A stretch of 64,000 bases of DNA from Phyllostachys edulis (lineage: Eukaryota > Streptophyta > Magnoliopsida > Poales > Poaceae). The notes beneath the pieces are model-generated. The model was not told the DNA's origin. It searched no databases and worked only from the letters and a program-made list of their open reading frames with translations. A program made the position numbers and the translations under genes. The stretch covers positions 74,481,482 through 74,545,481 of the forward strand of contig CM070562.1 in the NCBI GenBank assembly GCA_036346405.1, written 5' to 3'. The stretch's first letter is position 1, and each line of letters begins with the position of its first letter. Positions 1 to 11,765 of the stretch are shown here, one piece after another.

Positions 1-840
1 GGGTCCGTCGGCCCACTCAACAGGAGCCGTGCGATCGTAAACCAACGGCCCAAGATCCCCAACTCGCGGGTGCTCTTCGGATCATGCACTCCATCGCCGT
101 TAAAACGCGATTCAACGGCCAGGATCGAGGCGCTCAAAGCGGTCCGAAGTGCACAATTGATCTGGGCCATCCAGAGAAGATCCAATGGCCAACAATGGAG
201 GTGGGATGGAAGCGATCCGAACGTCACCAATTAATCTGGCCCGTTCGCGCGAGATTGAAGGGCTGAGATGGCCGAATTTGAGACGACGACCTTGAGGAAT
301 AGACCGAGCCGGACTGGCGCACTTGGTTGGGCTCGGCCTGCGTCGCTCTGATGCTTGGGTCAGGGTTAGGCTGGGAGGTTTGACTAGATTCATTTAAATT
401 GCTTAAAGATTTGACTGGGAGTTTTAAAATAGCAATAAAATTTGTAAAAATATGAAATTTTGCAGAATTGCTACTGGGATGATATATTCCCCAAATAAAT
501 TTTAAAATCACTATTTCTTCTTTATAAATACAAAATTAATTTATTTCAACCAACTAGGGTTTATTTAAAGACAAATGTTTTTATGAAATTCAAAATAATT
601 TCTAAAATTTCAGCAAAAATTATTTTTGGCCATAATAACTTATCTGGTTTTTAATTAAAATATTTCCCAGTAAAAATTCCAACATTGGATTATATTTCCT
701 TTTGAAATCTTTACCAAGTTAGAGTTTATAACAAAAACTTGGGGAAATTAGTTGTAACAAGTTACCTGATTTGTTAATTTGAACAGTAATGACATGAGCG
801 AAGGCTTCATTATTTGTATATTAGGGTTGGGGCTGTTACA
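1..840 (-). mobile_element. LTR0: 3' LTR of array copy A, cut by the window edge
   Basis: On the minus strand this LTR opens with TGTAACAGCCCC at 840 and continues off the left end. It matches 10727-11549, 21418-22235 and 32076-32909, so it is the end of a roughly 4.8-kb LTR of which only 840 bases are present. It holds the GC-rich part (1-300) and the A/T-rich U3 end (370-800). It differs from the equivalent part of LTR3 mainly at CAG/CTG sites, for example catgagcgaaggcttcatt here against catgaacagtgcttcatt at about 32863-32880. Confidence 0.9.
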
Positions 841-857
841 AACCTACCTCCCTTAAG
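841..857 (-). other. Polypurine tract of copy A
   Basis: The minus strand reads CTTAAGGGAGGTAGGTT directly before the LTR start TGTAACAG. Plus-strand DNA synthesis is primed from such a tract. The same tract sits beside LTR1 (from 11550, with one base lost), LTR2 (22236-22252) and LTR3 (32910-32926). A nearby inverted repeat (aaatctcg and cgagattt, 867-883) is kept in the copies. Confidence 0.75.
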
Positions 858-1059
858 AAAATCTCGTCCCGAGATTTCTTATAATTCAGAAGTTGGACAA
901 AGGTGAAGTTGAATTGATATTCTTTAGAAACATAACATCAGTTGTCTTTATTTCTTTCAAAGATAGAAAAGAAACTTCACATAACAACATAGTGCTGTTA
1001 TTACAACTTATGTTACATTGCTTTGTTTAACCTTGCCTTTCTTGATTCAAAGGCAAATA

Positions 1060-4000
1060 TTAAACAGCAAAAAGATGGGGGTGCTCGATTCTCATCAGAT
1101 CTTCGCGCTCCCAAGTGGCTTCATCTTCGGAATGATTAGCCCATTGAATTTTTAAGAACTTGATAGTGCGATTTCTTGTCCTACGTTCTATTTCGTCGAG
1201 GATACGCACTGGTTGTTCTTGATATGAAAGATCCGGTTGCAGATCAAGATTCTCATAAGTAGTGGCTTCGGTAGGAACACGAAGGCACTTCTTTAATTGA
1301 GAAACATGAAAGGTATCATGAACTGCCGACAACGTGTCGGGAAGTTCCAATTGATACGCCACGGCCCCTCGCTTTGCGATGATTCGGAAAGGTCCGATAT
1401 AACGAGGTGCTAGTTTTCCTTTCACTTGAAAGCGATGAGTACCTTTCATCGGCGACACTTTAAGATAGACATAATCATCTATTTCAAAGCTTAGCTCACG
1501 ACGTCGATGATCGGCATAGCTCTTCTGACGAGACTGGGTAGTTTTCAAACGGTCTCGAATTAGACGAACTTGTTCTTCAGCTTCCAAAACCAGGTCTGGG
1601 CCAAAGAACGGTCTTTCACCAGATTCTGACCAATTCAATGGAGTCCTACAAGCTCTTCCATACAAGGCTTCAAAAGGTGACATTTGAATACTTGCTTGGT
1701 AGCTATTATTGTAGGAAAACTCCACATACGGCAAAGATTTCTCCCAATTCTTGCCATATGCTAAAACACAGGCTCTCAGAAGATCTTCCATTATTTGATT
1801 CACCCTTTCGGTTTGACCCGGTCCGAGGATGATAAGCGATCTTTGAAGGATAATTCAGTTCCCATTGCTTGATGAAGACAATTCCAAAAATGGGAAGTGA
1901 ATTGAGATCCACGGTCTGAAACAATAACTTTAGGAACACCATGGAGACAAACGATCCTAGCAATATACAGCTCTGCTAGTTGCTTGCCATTGAAATTGGT
2001 TCTAACAGGGAGGAAATGAGCCACTTTCGTTAGTCGATCAATTATGACCCATATGGCATCAAATCCATTCTGGGACTTGGGAAGCTCGGTAACAAAATCC
2101 ATACCGACTTCTTCCCATTTCCATTGTGGAATAGGCAAAGGCTGAAGGGTACCAGCAGGTTTCAAGTGCTCGGCTTTAACCCTTTGGCAAATATCACATT
2201 CAGCAACATACTGAGCAATTTGCCTTTTCATTTTGCTCCACCAAAATGTTTTCTTTAAGTCCTGGTACATCTTAGTACTTCCAAGATGTAATGAAAACTT
2301 GGAACTATGAGCCTCTTTAAGAATTAGCTCTCTCAGCTGTGGATCTGAGGGTACAACCAGACGATTGCGATATCGAATGGTACCACGAGCATCTTCAGAA
2401 AATTCATTGGCTTTACCTGTCTTCATGTTTTCTTTGATCTCGCTACCAAAGATCGGTTTTCGGGCCTCGAATCTGATCTTCGATGTTGACTTTACTTCCA
2501 AAGTAGCAAGAAATCCATCTTCGACCATTTCGAGACTTAAGCGCTGGAAGTCAGCACATAAACTCTTAGTCAAAGGAATTGTGGATAAGCAATTGCACTG
2601 TGACTTCCTGCTTAGAGCATCAGCCACAACATTGGCTTTGCCAAGATGGTAATGAATACCCATATCGTAGTCTTTGATCAATTCAAGCCATCTTCTTTGT
2701 CTCATATTCAGATCAACTTGAGTGAATATGTATTTGTGCTCTTATGATCGGTATAGATTTCATAGCGATTGCCGAGAAGGTAATGTCGCCAAATCTTTAA
2801 TGCATGGACTATCACGCCAATTCCGGATCATGGGTAGGATAATTCACCTCATGAGGTCGCGAATCGCCTAGATGCATATGCCACAACTCGCCCTCTTGCA
2901 TAAGCACACAGCCAAGTCCATGGCGAGATGCATCACAATAGATATCAAAATTTTATGGATATACGGAAGAGTGAGAACCAGAGCTTCATCAGAGCTTTCT
3001 CAAGAGTCAAAATTGCTGCATTTCTTGGGCTGCTTCGATCTAGTACATCTTGTACTTTCTTTGGGATCAATCAGTAATGCCTCCTTCGGATAATACATGA
3101 CCCAGAAATGCAACTTGCTTAAGCCAGAAAGCACACTTGCTAAATTTGGCATACTGGTGATGCCCAAGTGTATCCAAAGACAAGTCTCAAATGATGCTCG
3201 TGCTCTTTATCAGACTTGGAGTAGATAAGAATGTCGTCAATAAACACAACAACAAACTTATCCAAGAAATCCATGAATACTGAATTCATTAGATTCATGA
3301 AATAAGCAGGAGCATTTGTTAGACCAAAGGACATAACAGTATACTCGTATAATCCATAACGAGTAGAGAATGCGGTTTTAGGAATATCCTCAGTTCTTAC
3401 TTTGATCTGATGATAGCCCGAACGCAAATCAATCTTAGAAAAGACACGGGCTCCAGTTAACTGGTCAAACAGATCATCAATTCGGGGCAAAGGATACTTA
3501 TTCTTGATAGTAACCTCATTTAACGGACGGTAATCTACACACATCCGTAAAGTCTGATCTTTCTTTTTGACAAAGATGGCCGGGCATCCCCAGGGTGAGG
3601 AACTCGGTCGAATGAATCCCTTGTCAAGCAATTCTCCAAGCTGTTTCTTCAATTCAAACAGCTCATTGGAAGGCATACGATAAGGTCTTCTCGAAATGGG
3701 AGCAGTACCAGGGACTAGTTCAATCACAAACTCTACTTCCCGATCAGGTGGCATACCGGGAAGTTCTTCAGGAAAGACATCCTGATATTCACACACTACT
3801 GGTACTGACTCTAAGGTAGGAGTGATATCAGCTTTCAATGCACCAAGGTGGGAATGGACTGCTCTAGGTTGAAAAATGACTGAAAGGCCATTTTTATTAG
3901 TGAGGGATATAGCTCTCTGGGCACAATTAATTTGACCAAAATTCTTGGACAGCCAGTCCATACCCAGAATGACATCTATCCCTTTAGAGTTTATCACAAT

Positions 4001-5414
4001 TAGGTCAGCCCAAAAGTCTACCCCTTCAATATTAATGTTGACATTTAGGCAAATTTGATCATCATGAATCTTGAGCGGTGAGTGAATAATATGAGGTGGA
4101 TGAAGCGGATGCATGACTAAGCGATGTTGAGTAGCAAACTGCCTACTAATAAAAGAATGGGATGCTCCAGAGTCAAATAAAACAGTAGCTGAACTGAAAT
4201 TAACTAGGAGCATACCAAGGATAACCTCAGGTGCCTCGGCCGCTTCTTCAGCAGTCATTTGATTCACGCGGCCGCGGACAGGAACAGGATCAGGTTTAAC
4301 AATTGCCTTTGGGGAAGGTGCAGGTCGCACAGAAGCTGGAGATGGCTGAACCGGTGGTAATCCCTTTGCCTTAGCAAAGCACTGATTAGCGAAATGTCCC
4401 GGACGACCACAATGATAACATATCACCCCCGGCCTGACATTGACAGCAGTCGGTGGCCTGTGTCCACTAGGTCGGGACTGTCCAGTAGATGGCGGTGGAC
4501 GAAAAGCAAATACCGGCGCCCTGGGTGGAGCTGGAACTGGTGCTCGGAAGGATTGAGGTTGCCACAGTCGCGGTCTAACTGAACGACCACTATATGTGAA
4601 CTGAGTGGCCTTCTGCCGCTTCCGTGAATTTTCCAAGGCTTTACTCTTTGTTTCAGCAATTATGGCTTTGTCCACGGTGTGTTGGAAGTTTCAAGTCTTG
4701 TATTGCCAATGCTAATCGCAATTCTTGAGATAGCCCATTCATGAAATGGTTTCGACGACGAGTGTCATCGAAACATCGTCGAGCATACCGAGCAAGGAAA
4801 TTAAATTCATGAAGATACTCGGTCACCGACTTTCGCCCTTGTTTGAGAGCGAGGAATTTCGCCGCTTGAGCATCATCACTCCCTCAGAATATGGGCTTGC
4901 GAAAAGCCTCCATGAACTCAAGCCGGTGGGAGCATGTCGGTGGGTTGGATAGCCGATAATTATCCCACCAATTACTAGCTGGTCGATCAATTGGTAGCTA
5001 GCATATAAAACCTTCTCCTTTCAGAACATTGGGCAATAGTCAGCTTCTTTTCAATTTCCCGAAGCCAATCCTCTGCCTCCAATGGATCCTGGGAACTGGA
5101 GAACACTGGCGGGTTAGTTATTTGAAAGTCACGAGACTACCTCGCCCATGTTGAACTCTGCCGACCACCGGTGTGTGAGTAACAGAGGTATTACGCGCAA
5201 TCTGCTCCAATATGCGCGTCTGATCCATGCGGTTGCGCTCAATTTGCATGAGCACGTCCGCCATGGTGGGTGGTGGAGGAAGTTCCTCTTCCTGACGACC
5301 ACTTCGTGGACCATGAGATCCGGAAGGGTCAGTCTGCTCTCCCTGAGTTGGTAGAACAGGGGTGGAGAACCTCTCCTCTTGTTGTGTTCGCGATCGAGTG
5401 GTTGGTCCTGTCAT
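1060..5414 (-). pseudogene. gag-pol polyprotein, copy A (apparent frameshifts)
   Basis: It encodes the structural and enzymatic polyprotein of the element. The chosen start is the Met of MTGPTTRSRTQQ at 5414, which is in the same place in copies B (16097) and C (26778). Visible parts: a CCHC knuckle CYHCGRPGHFANQC (about 4420-4378), protease LFDSGASHSF, RT with FVVVFIDDILIY (about 3235), integrase zinc region and core with MDFVTELP and SDRGSQFTS (about 2280-1900), an integrase C-terminal part, and a chromodomain-like end (EATWEREDLMR) with stop at 1060. The longest unbroken stretch is 3140-4675 (knuckle, protease, most of RT). Breaks in gag (4680-5400), in RNase H (2700-3060) and before the integrase Glu (1800-1860) lie at CAG/CTG sites and may be sequence errors. 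About 40 residues between RT and RNase H (near 3024) are truly absent, as in B and C. Confidence 0.88.
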
Positions 5415-5781
5415 CCTGTTGCCATATAATGGTTAACAACATAACAAGGATACACTCGTGCTAACACATACAAGCTTTGGAGAAAGAAATTAATTAAATA
5501 CTAAACCTAAGTATGCAGTATGTCATGGTATGCAACCAATTAACACCAAAATAACACCAAGCCGAGTACTGAAAAGGGCAAGATTACTTTATTAACACAT
5601 TAAGTCCAATACACATGTCAACTACGACAATACCAAGTTCCAAAATACAAAAGTTAGTACCCAAAGATTTATACAAAACATAGGCGGACTATTACACAAT
5701 ACTACCTATTACACAACTAAGGCGAATCTCACATTCAGCCCTAAGTGTAGTCGTTCACGGTTAAAATTCACGGAAACTCAT
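5415..5781. other. Untranslated gap between pre-gag ORF and gag, copy A
   Basis: This A/T-rich stretch of 367 bases shows no coding signal on either strand. It separates the stop of the upstream ORF (5782) from the gag start (5414). It is nearly identical in copies B (16098-16467) and C (26779-27144). Two ORFs this far apart on one transcript imply splicing, re-initiation or internal initiation for gag, but the sequence does not show which. Confidence 0.6.
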
Positions 5782-6537
5782 TTAACATATGAGCTCTGGT
5801 GAACCCGTATCTATGGGATCCCTAGGGTGATAAGGCGAGTAGGGAACCCAAGACAAATGATGTCCACTGTGGTGTGTAGGTCGTTGAGTGCGAGGAAATC
5901 CAAGAGACATTCGTGCTCGACGACCTCGACCAAGGATCGAACAAGCCCGGCACCTCTCGAAGTCGCAATCTCGTGGTGCGGTGGCGGTGGAGGATCTCAT
6001 TGTTGCCATAAAGCACGCGTTACGAGGAACGCGGTTCGTGGCAACACCAAGCCTCAAATATTCCTGTGCCTCGTGCAGACGACGGCGGGTTTCCCATAAC
6101 TCGCACACGAGACAGTGATAGGTTTGGTCCATGATACGGACCAACCTCGCTAACTCGCGTACATATGGGTCCTCTCCGAACTGAATCTTATCAAACGCAA
6201 TCACATCCGACCTAGGGCCATGTTTTGGGAAGTGTACATAGGGTGGCTGAGACAGCTCCGTCAAATCATGACGAAGGAGGCCCATCATCCCACTGTGACT
6301 TCTGCCTGACCATAGACTCGGAAGTGGCACGACGTGGATGCGAAGGAACACTACCCACCACCGCTGGCGATCACATTAATGATAGCTTGGTATTCTTCCA
6401 TACCGGGACCTCGGTCTCGACGGTAGATGGCATATTTCGCCGATCGTGAAATTAGCACGCCACATCATATCCCAAGTATAGTGAAACCCATCCACTTCTT
6501 CGGCTCGAGTCTCCTTGATCAGATACCAGCCACTCAT
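5782..6537 (-). CDS. Pre-gag accessory ORF, copy A (frame broken)
   Basis: This sense-strand ORF starts about 200 bases after the PBS and ends before gag. The start Met (6537) opens MSGWYLI as in copy B. Intact stretches include GLLRHDLTELSQPPYVHFPK, a helical segment YVRELARLVRIMDQTYHCLV and the C-terminal end SPELIC, with stop at 5782. The first third is out of frame here through small differences from copy B at CAG/CTG sites. I do not recognise the family. The N-terminal part resembles a double-stranded-RNA-binding domain (see copy B). Three copies keep the start, the stop and most of the frame, so it is likely a genuine second gene of the element. Confidence 0.6.
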
Positions 6538-6736
6538 CTACAGAGAAAGACAAGGTAGATAAGAGACTAATCTTGAAAAATCCAACAGAAAGGTGGATAA
6601 GAATTGATACTAAAAGAAGATAAGGAATAAAAGATAGCAGACTTAGATCTTTAGAAATTAATTTAAGTTAAAATAATGTTACAGAGACTCACTAAAGGTA
6701 ACAACCATGCTAATTCTATCCTACAGGCAACCGTAT

Positions 6737-6748
6737 GCTCTGATACCA
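6737..6748 (-). other. Primer binding site, copy A
   Basis: The minus strand reads TGGTATCAGAGC, the classic plant site complementary to the 3' end of initiator tRNA-Met. It lies four bases inside the LTR boundary (LTR1 starts at 6753). This is the only array copy in which the site is unaltered. Confidence 0.9.
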
Positions 6749-7021
6749 ACGCTGTGAGACCCTTAATTATTGGGATTGTGCCGAATTATAATTACACTGG
6801 TAGCATAATTCTTAATTAAGGAACAGTGTAATGTCCTTAATAAAGATCATACTAGAAGCATAATCATAACAAGTAACAATCCAACAATTAGGTTCTCGGA
6901 TATATGTCATGCAATAGTTCCCAGGATTAGTGACTATTGCGCATATATCCTTAATCAACATTGCATCAATCACATACAAGTCATACATTCATATAATTAT
7001 ACATTAATAATTACATCTCCA

Positions 7022-7062
7022 ATTTCGGTTGCTACAGTACCAGGTTGCTACAGTACCGAAAT
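7022..7062. repeat. Hairpin with two GGTTGCTACAGTACC units
   Basis: A direct duplication of ggttgctacagtacc (7027-7041 and 7043-7057) is enclosed by the perfect 8-bp inverted pair ATTTCGGT (7022-7029) and ACCGAAAT (7055-7062). The same structure recurs in LTR2 (about 17725-17766) and LTR3 (about 28378-28419). Confidence 0.7.
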
Positions 7063-7265
7063 ATGAACAGATGACCTTGGGTCATTTACAAAAAGAGCAA
7101 CAATGAAACGAAAAGATAAAAACAAAACCACCAATGGCCCCATCATCCCATGAGCTATTGCGTGGAGAATAAAACTAGCACTACTCGTTAGCGTCACCCA
7201 CATCGGCGCTAACGGGCATCTCTCTGAGATATCCATCCTCACCGCAACAAGGGGTCATAAAACCA

Positions 7266-7284
7266 CGAGTACGAAAGGTACTCG
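7266..7284. repeat. CGAGTAC/GTACTCG hairpin in LTR1
   Basis: A perfect 7-bp stem (7266-7272 with 7278-7284) has a five-base loop, followed by gcaagtcttac. A related hairpin is in the same relative place in the solo LTR at 45569-45584. Confidence 0.6.
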
Positions 7285-7634
7285 GCAAGTCTTACACAAA
7301 CTAATAAAAGAAGGTGGTTGTTAGAACCTATACAATGGAATAGAAAGTATATATGCATAAGGTTGACAATGAAGGTTTAAATGGTTCAGTTTGCATAAGC
7401 GATACATCTTAACCTACAATTGCTATATTTAGATAAAGCAGTTTTAACAAATGGATTTGGACTAAAACGGTGAATAAGTGCACTTATAAACATAAGCAAT
7501 AACAAGAATGAATAACAGTTCACAACTAAATGTGTATGACAGCTATTATAATGAAATAATTCCCAAACCAAACTTAGAGCAAAATCTATCAGATGACATT
7601 AATTCAAGTTTTAAATCAGAATCAGTGGACACGG

Positions 7635-7662
7635 CTATTGAATAGTTTTATACCTTGCAAGG
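7635..7662. repeat. Palindrome pair in LTR1 (CTATTGAATAG and CCTTGCAAGG)
   Basis: CCTTGCAAGG (7653-7662) is a perfect 10-bp palindrome beside ctattgaatag (7635-7645). The second looks like the CTATTCGAATAG palindrome of related LTRs with one base missing. The flanking gggtgtacat..tttaccc is also shared with the other LTRs. Confidence 0.6.
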
Positions 7663-10091
7663 GTGTACATCTTTACCCACATGACTTAGTTAGCCCGTAA
7701 GCCTCGGAATAATAACACACCTTGCCTTTGGTGTGTCGGCCGATAAACTAAGATTTGGTATTTTTCAACAAGTTAACACTATTGAGTTGGATGACCCATG
7801 TGAGACTGATCCCGCTTAAACAAGACTGATAGCATATATTCAACCGAGGCTCACATGTTGTACCGGGAATGCCGACCCAGTCAATTAAATGCAAACTCGT
7901 GTTAGCCACACATATTACACCGCAGTCGGGGCCCTGAAGGAACGTACATGCGATGTAACACATCTACGCCCTTACCCATCTAAGAACATCTGATATCAAT
8001 ATAAGTTCCACATGGCATACGACACGGCCCGAAGACTTAAGCATCTATGCCATATGAAATCAATACACATGTCCTTACTCTCCAGTATCCAACTCAATAA
8101 TATTAGCCCTTTACTTAACCAAACAGCGCCCATACACTGCGTGTGGAAGTACGTTGGGACTTGAATTAAATAGTCAGAGTTCAGTCCTTAATCAATCCAG
8201 ACAAGACAGTCACATTTCCCAATTCTCGTGCACGAAGGCACCATCACTAGCATCCACTTGTCCAGATTTGAATTGAATTTAACAAGATTTAGAAGCATTT
8301 CCAAATCAAATAACTGAACAATGATCAAAATAGTTAAAAAGTTTTTGTTGTCCCCAAGTCTGACAAGCTAAGCTTGCCAAACTCTAACGTTCTATGGACT
8401 GCATGGCTAAGCAAAAGTTAAAACTAACTATAATAACATCACAACTAGCTTAAGTTGAGTGTATGATATAATTCAAGATAAGCCACAAGTTCAGGTATAA
8501 CTAACTAGGAGCACAGGCATAAATAGATTTTTAGAAATTTGCATGCAGTGTCCTTTGTATTTTAGAATTCTGAGTTCAAAAGAATTGGTTCAACATGGTG
8601 CGAGAGGAAGCTTGCCTTGATAATAGTATATAACCTCTTGTTCAGGTTCTTGAGGTTCAACAAAAGATTCAACAAACTCGGAAGAACCGAATCTAAAAGA
8701 AGATAAAAGAATTTCAATGAACACGGGAAAAACAAAGAACAGGATGCATAAAAGAATGTATGGTCAAATAATGCATGTGTAATAGTATGCTTAAGCTAGA
8801 TCTAATTTAGTAAGGGTAATAATCCATATATATCATCTCTCGATATTTATTACCCAGATTTTAGATTTAGAAAATAGCTACGATGTCGTGTTTTATATAC
8901 ACTAGAACGGGACAAATTGCAAATACACTATTTATCTAGCTAAACTTCATATAAATGAAAGACTGAGTTAAAACTAAGTGGATTAAGGTTAGTGTTGACC
9001 TAACCAGCAATTAATACCTATTATTAGCAATTTACAACTTTAGATTTCTTCTTTGTCCGGGTTGTCGGCTTGGACATCAATAAAAAACTGGAGCCCTTTA
9101 CCATTTTAGGATGACCGGAAAGTTGCACAATATCCAGATTTTAAAGGGAGTATAACTATCGGGAAAGCAATTAATACCGTGTCCCATTTCGCTACCCTAA
9201 TAACTCGGTCCAAAGAAAGAAAAAGAGATAGACTTTGGTTGGTTCGGACCAAAAGCGGTAAAAGAGTTTTATCGATTTGGTCTACTATGGAGGAATACCT
9301 TAACCGAAAACCCTAAATAGAATTTAAGGCTATCTGGAAGGTGGTTGATACCCTAATTCTTCATTACTAACCCTAATCAACAAATTTACAGAAAAAGAAC
9401 AGAATAGAACTTTTGTCGGTTTTGTTTGACAAAACCAACAGAGAAGAAAGTTTGTCTTACTGACCAAATTGGTAACTTAGATAATTATAAGAGGGACTAC
9501 TAAAAGTACTAGGGTTCACTTAAGACCTAAATAAGTTAATATGTTGATAAAGAAACCTAAAGTTTTTGAAAACGATATGAAAGACCGAAAGATTAAAATA
9601 CAAGTTTTTAGCTAAAACAAGATAGGAACATCATAAGATCAGATGAGTGATTCTTGTGAGCTAGTGAGGTTCTTAGGGATCTTAAAGTGACAGAAGACAA
9701 GGTATCCTTACCAGCTAGGGTTTAAGGAGGAAAAGATCAGAGTCAAACTCTTGGTCAAACAAGAAAAGATCCTGTAGCCTTTTTCCTTGTGCTGACCAAA
9801 AGAAGATGATGGATTTATCTCTAAAGATTATTAGATATATCTTTGCTAAGGAAAAAGATGGAACTCAACTCACCAAGTGAGATTTTCCAAAATGAAGTTT
9901 CACAGCTCAAGTTGACAGGGAGCAGGAGTCCTAAGTTCAACCTACAAGGAGTACCCAAAACCACCTTAGTATAAGATGTAGGCATGCTTGTAGTTGAACA
10001 AAGGTGGAAGAACAAGGAGCTTCACTGCGAAGGAGATAAAGATAATGAGCTCCTCCCTTGGTCAACAATGTCAGAAGTCCCAAGACTAAAG

Positions 10092-10101
10092 GTTATATAG
10101 T
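10092..10101 (-). promoter_or_regulatory. Candidate LTR promoter TATA box (LTR1)
   Basis: The minus strand reads CTATATAACC about 1.45 kb from the LTR start, followed by a pyrimidine-rich leader. The same site is at about 20804-20811 (LTR2) and 31455-31462 (LTR3). A second candidate, minus-strand GTATATAAAA at 8890-8900, is weaker by position. The call rests on motif and placement only. Confidence 0.35.
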
Positions 10102-11765
10102 ATATAGAATGTGTAGAGTAACTGAGAATTCTCTAGAACCCAATAGGTGGCACTAAAGGATAGAGATTAAGAGAAAATATCCTCCAAAATACTGTTCACC
10201 ACCACCATTTCGGTTGCAACAGGGCCTACGGTGGAACACCAGAGAGAAAACAAAATTTGAATCACTGCCGCGTGGGTCCCAAACCATGCAACGCACACAG
10301 CACAAGAATGAATCAAAAACTGGTCACTGCCGAGTGGGCCCTAGGGCTGTTCATGCCATGCAACGCACACAACAATACAATAAAGGAAACAATAACCGCC
10401 AGCGACATGCGGGCCTGGAGTATACACAAAGACGCAGGCGCTTGCGACGCAACGAGGGAAGCCATCGCTGACATGCGGGCCCAGGGCGAACGCGCCATGC
10501 ACGCGCACGCGGAGACGCTCCACGCGCAGCCACCGTCCGATTGGAATTGAATGGTGGCGATGCGAGGGTTAAAAACACGTTGAACCGGTATCGTGAAATG
10601 TGAGCCGCACGATTTCCAGCGGACGACTCAGATCACAAGGTCCTGAAGTGGTCCGAAGTTCTCATCTCACGCGAGCCGTCGGATTCCAAGCCAACGCACA
10701 CGATTTCGCGGCGCTGTAGCTGGTCCGATCAGCCCACTCAACAGGAGCCGTGCGATCGTAAACCAACGGCCCAAGATCCCCAACTCGCGGGTGCTCTTCG
10801 GATCATGCACTCCATCGCCGTTAAAACGCGATTCAACGGCCAGGATCGAGGCGCTCAAAGCGGTCCGAAGTGCACAATTGATCTGGGCCATCCAGAGAAG
10901 ATCAATGGCCAACAATGGAGGTGGGATGGAAGCGATCGAACGTCACCAATTAATCTGGCCCGTTCGCGAGATTGAAGAAATTTGAGATAAATTTGAGAGC
11001 TTGGACCTTGAGGAATAGACCGAGCGGACTGGCGACTTGGTTGGGCTCACTGCAGCGTCGCTCTGATGCTTGGGTCGGGGTTAGGTGGGAGGTTTGACTA
11101 GATTCATTTAAATTGCTTAAAGATTTGGTGGGAGTTTTAAAATAGCAATAAAATTTGTAAAAATATGAAATTTTGCAGAATTGCTCTGGGATGATATATT
11201 CCCCAAATAAATTTTAAAATCACTATTTCTTCTTTATAAATACAAAATTAATTTATTTCAACCAACTAGGGTTTATTTAAAGACAAATGTTTTTATGAAA
11301 TTCAAAATAATTTCTAAAATTTCAACAAAAATTATTTTTGGCCATAATAACTTATCTGGTTTTTAATTAAAATATTTCCCATAAAAATTCCAACATTGGA
11401 TTATATTTCCTTTTGAAATCTTTACCAAGTTAGAGTTTATAACAAAAACTTGGGGAAATTAGTTGTAACAAGTTACGATTTGTTAATTTGAGCAAGTAAT
11501 GACATGAGCGAAGGCTTCATTATTGTATATTAGGGTTGGGGCTGTTACAAACCTACCTCCTTAAGAAAATCTCGTCCGAGATTTCTTATAATCGAAGTTG
11601 GACAAAGGTGAAGTTGAATTGATATTCTTTAGAAACATAACATCGCTTGTCTTTATTTCTTTCAAAGATAGAAAAGAAACTTCACATAACAACATAGTCT
11701 TTGTTATTACAACTTATGTTACATTGCTTTGTTTAACCTTGCCTTTCTTGATTCAAAGGCAAGTA

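Larger units (their letters stand above)
841..6752 (-). mobile_element. Internal region of array copy A (Ty3/gypsy chromovirus)
   Basis: This is the body of a minus-strand LTR retrotransposon between LTR0 and LTR1. In minus-strand order it holds a PBS (6737-6748), a pre-gag ORF (5782-6537), a gap (5415-5781), gag-pol (1060-5414), a 3' untranslated part (841-1059) and a purine-rich tract abutting the LTR (841-857, minus-strand AAGGGAGGTAGGTT). The order PR-RT-RNaseH-IN with a C-terminal chromodomain-type end identifies a Ty3/gypsy chromovirus. Copies B and C have the same layout at offsets of about 10.7 and 21.4 kb. Confidence 0.92.
6753..11549 (-). mobile_element. LTR1 (complete, about 4.8 kb), shared by copies A and B
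   Basis: On the plus strand it runs from TGTGAGACCC to GGGGCTGTTACA, so on the minus strand it starts TGTAACAGCCCC and ends GGGTCTCACA. It acts as 5' LTR of copy A and 3' LTR of copy B. It contains an A/T-rich U3 end (11100-11540), a GC-rich block (10250-11090), a TATA-like site (about 10095), a long A/T-rich middle (8000-9900) and a palindrome group (7260-7700). At 4797 bp it is long for Ty3/gypsy and nearly as long as the internal region. I see no gene in it. Confidence 0.92.

Noticed and set aside
5888..6118. Plus-strand ORFs across the pre-gag region
   Set aside because: They are antisense shadows of the minus-strand pre-gag ORF and are not kept between copies.
10214..10550. Overlapping ORFs in the GC-rich part of LTR1
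   Set aside because: Several frames on both strands are open because of composition; they are not kept in LTR2 and LTR3.
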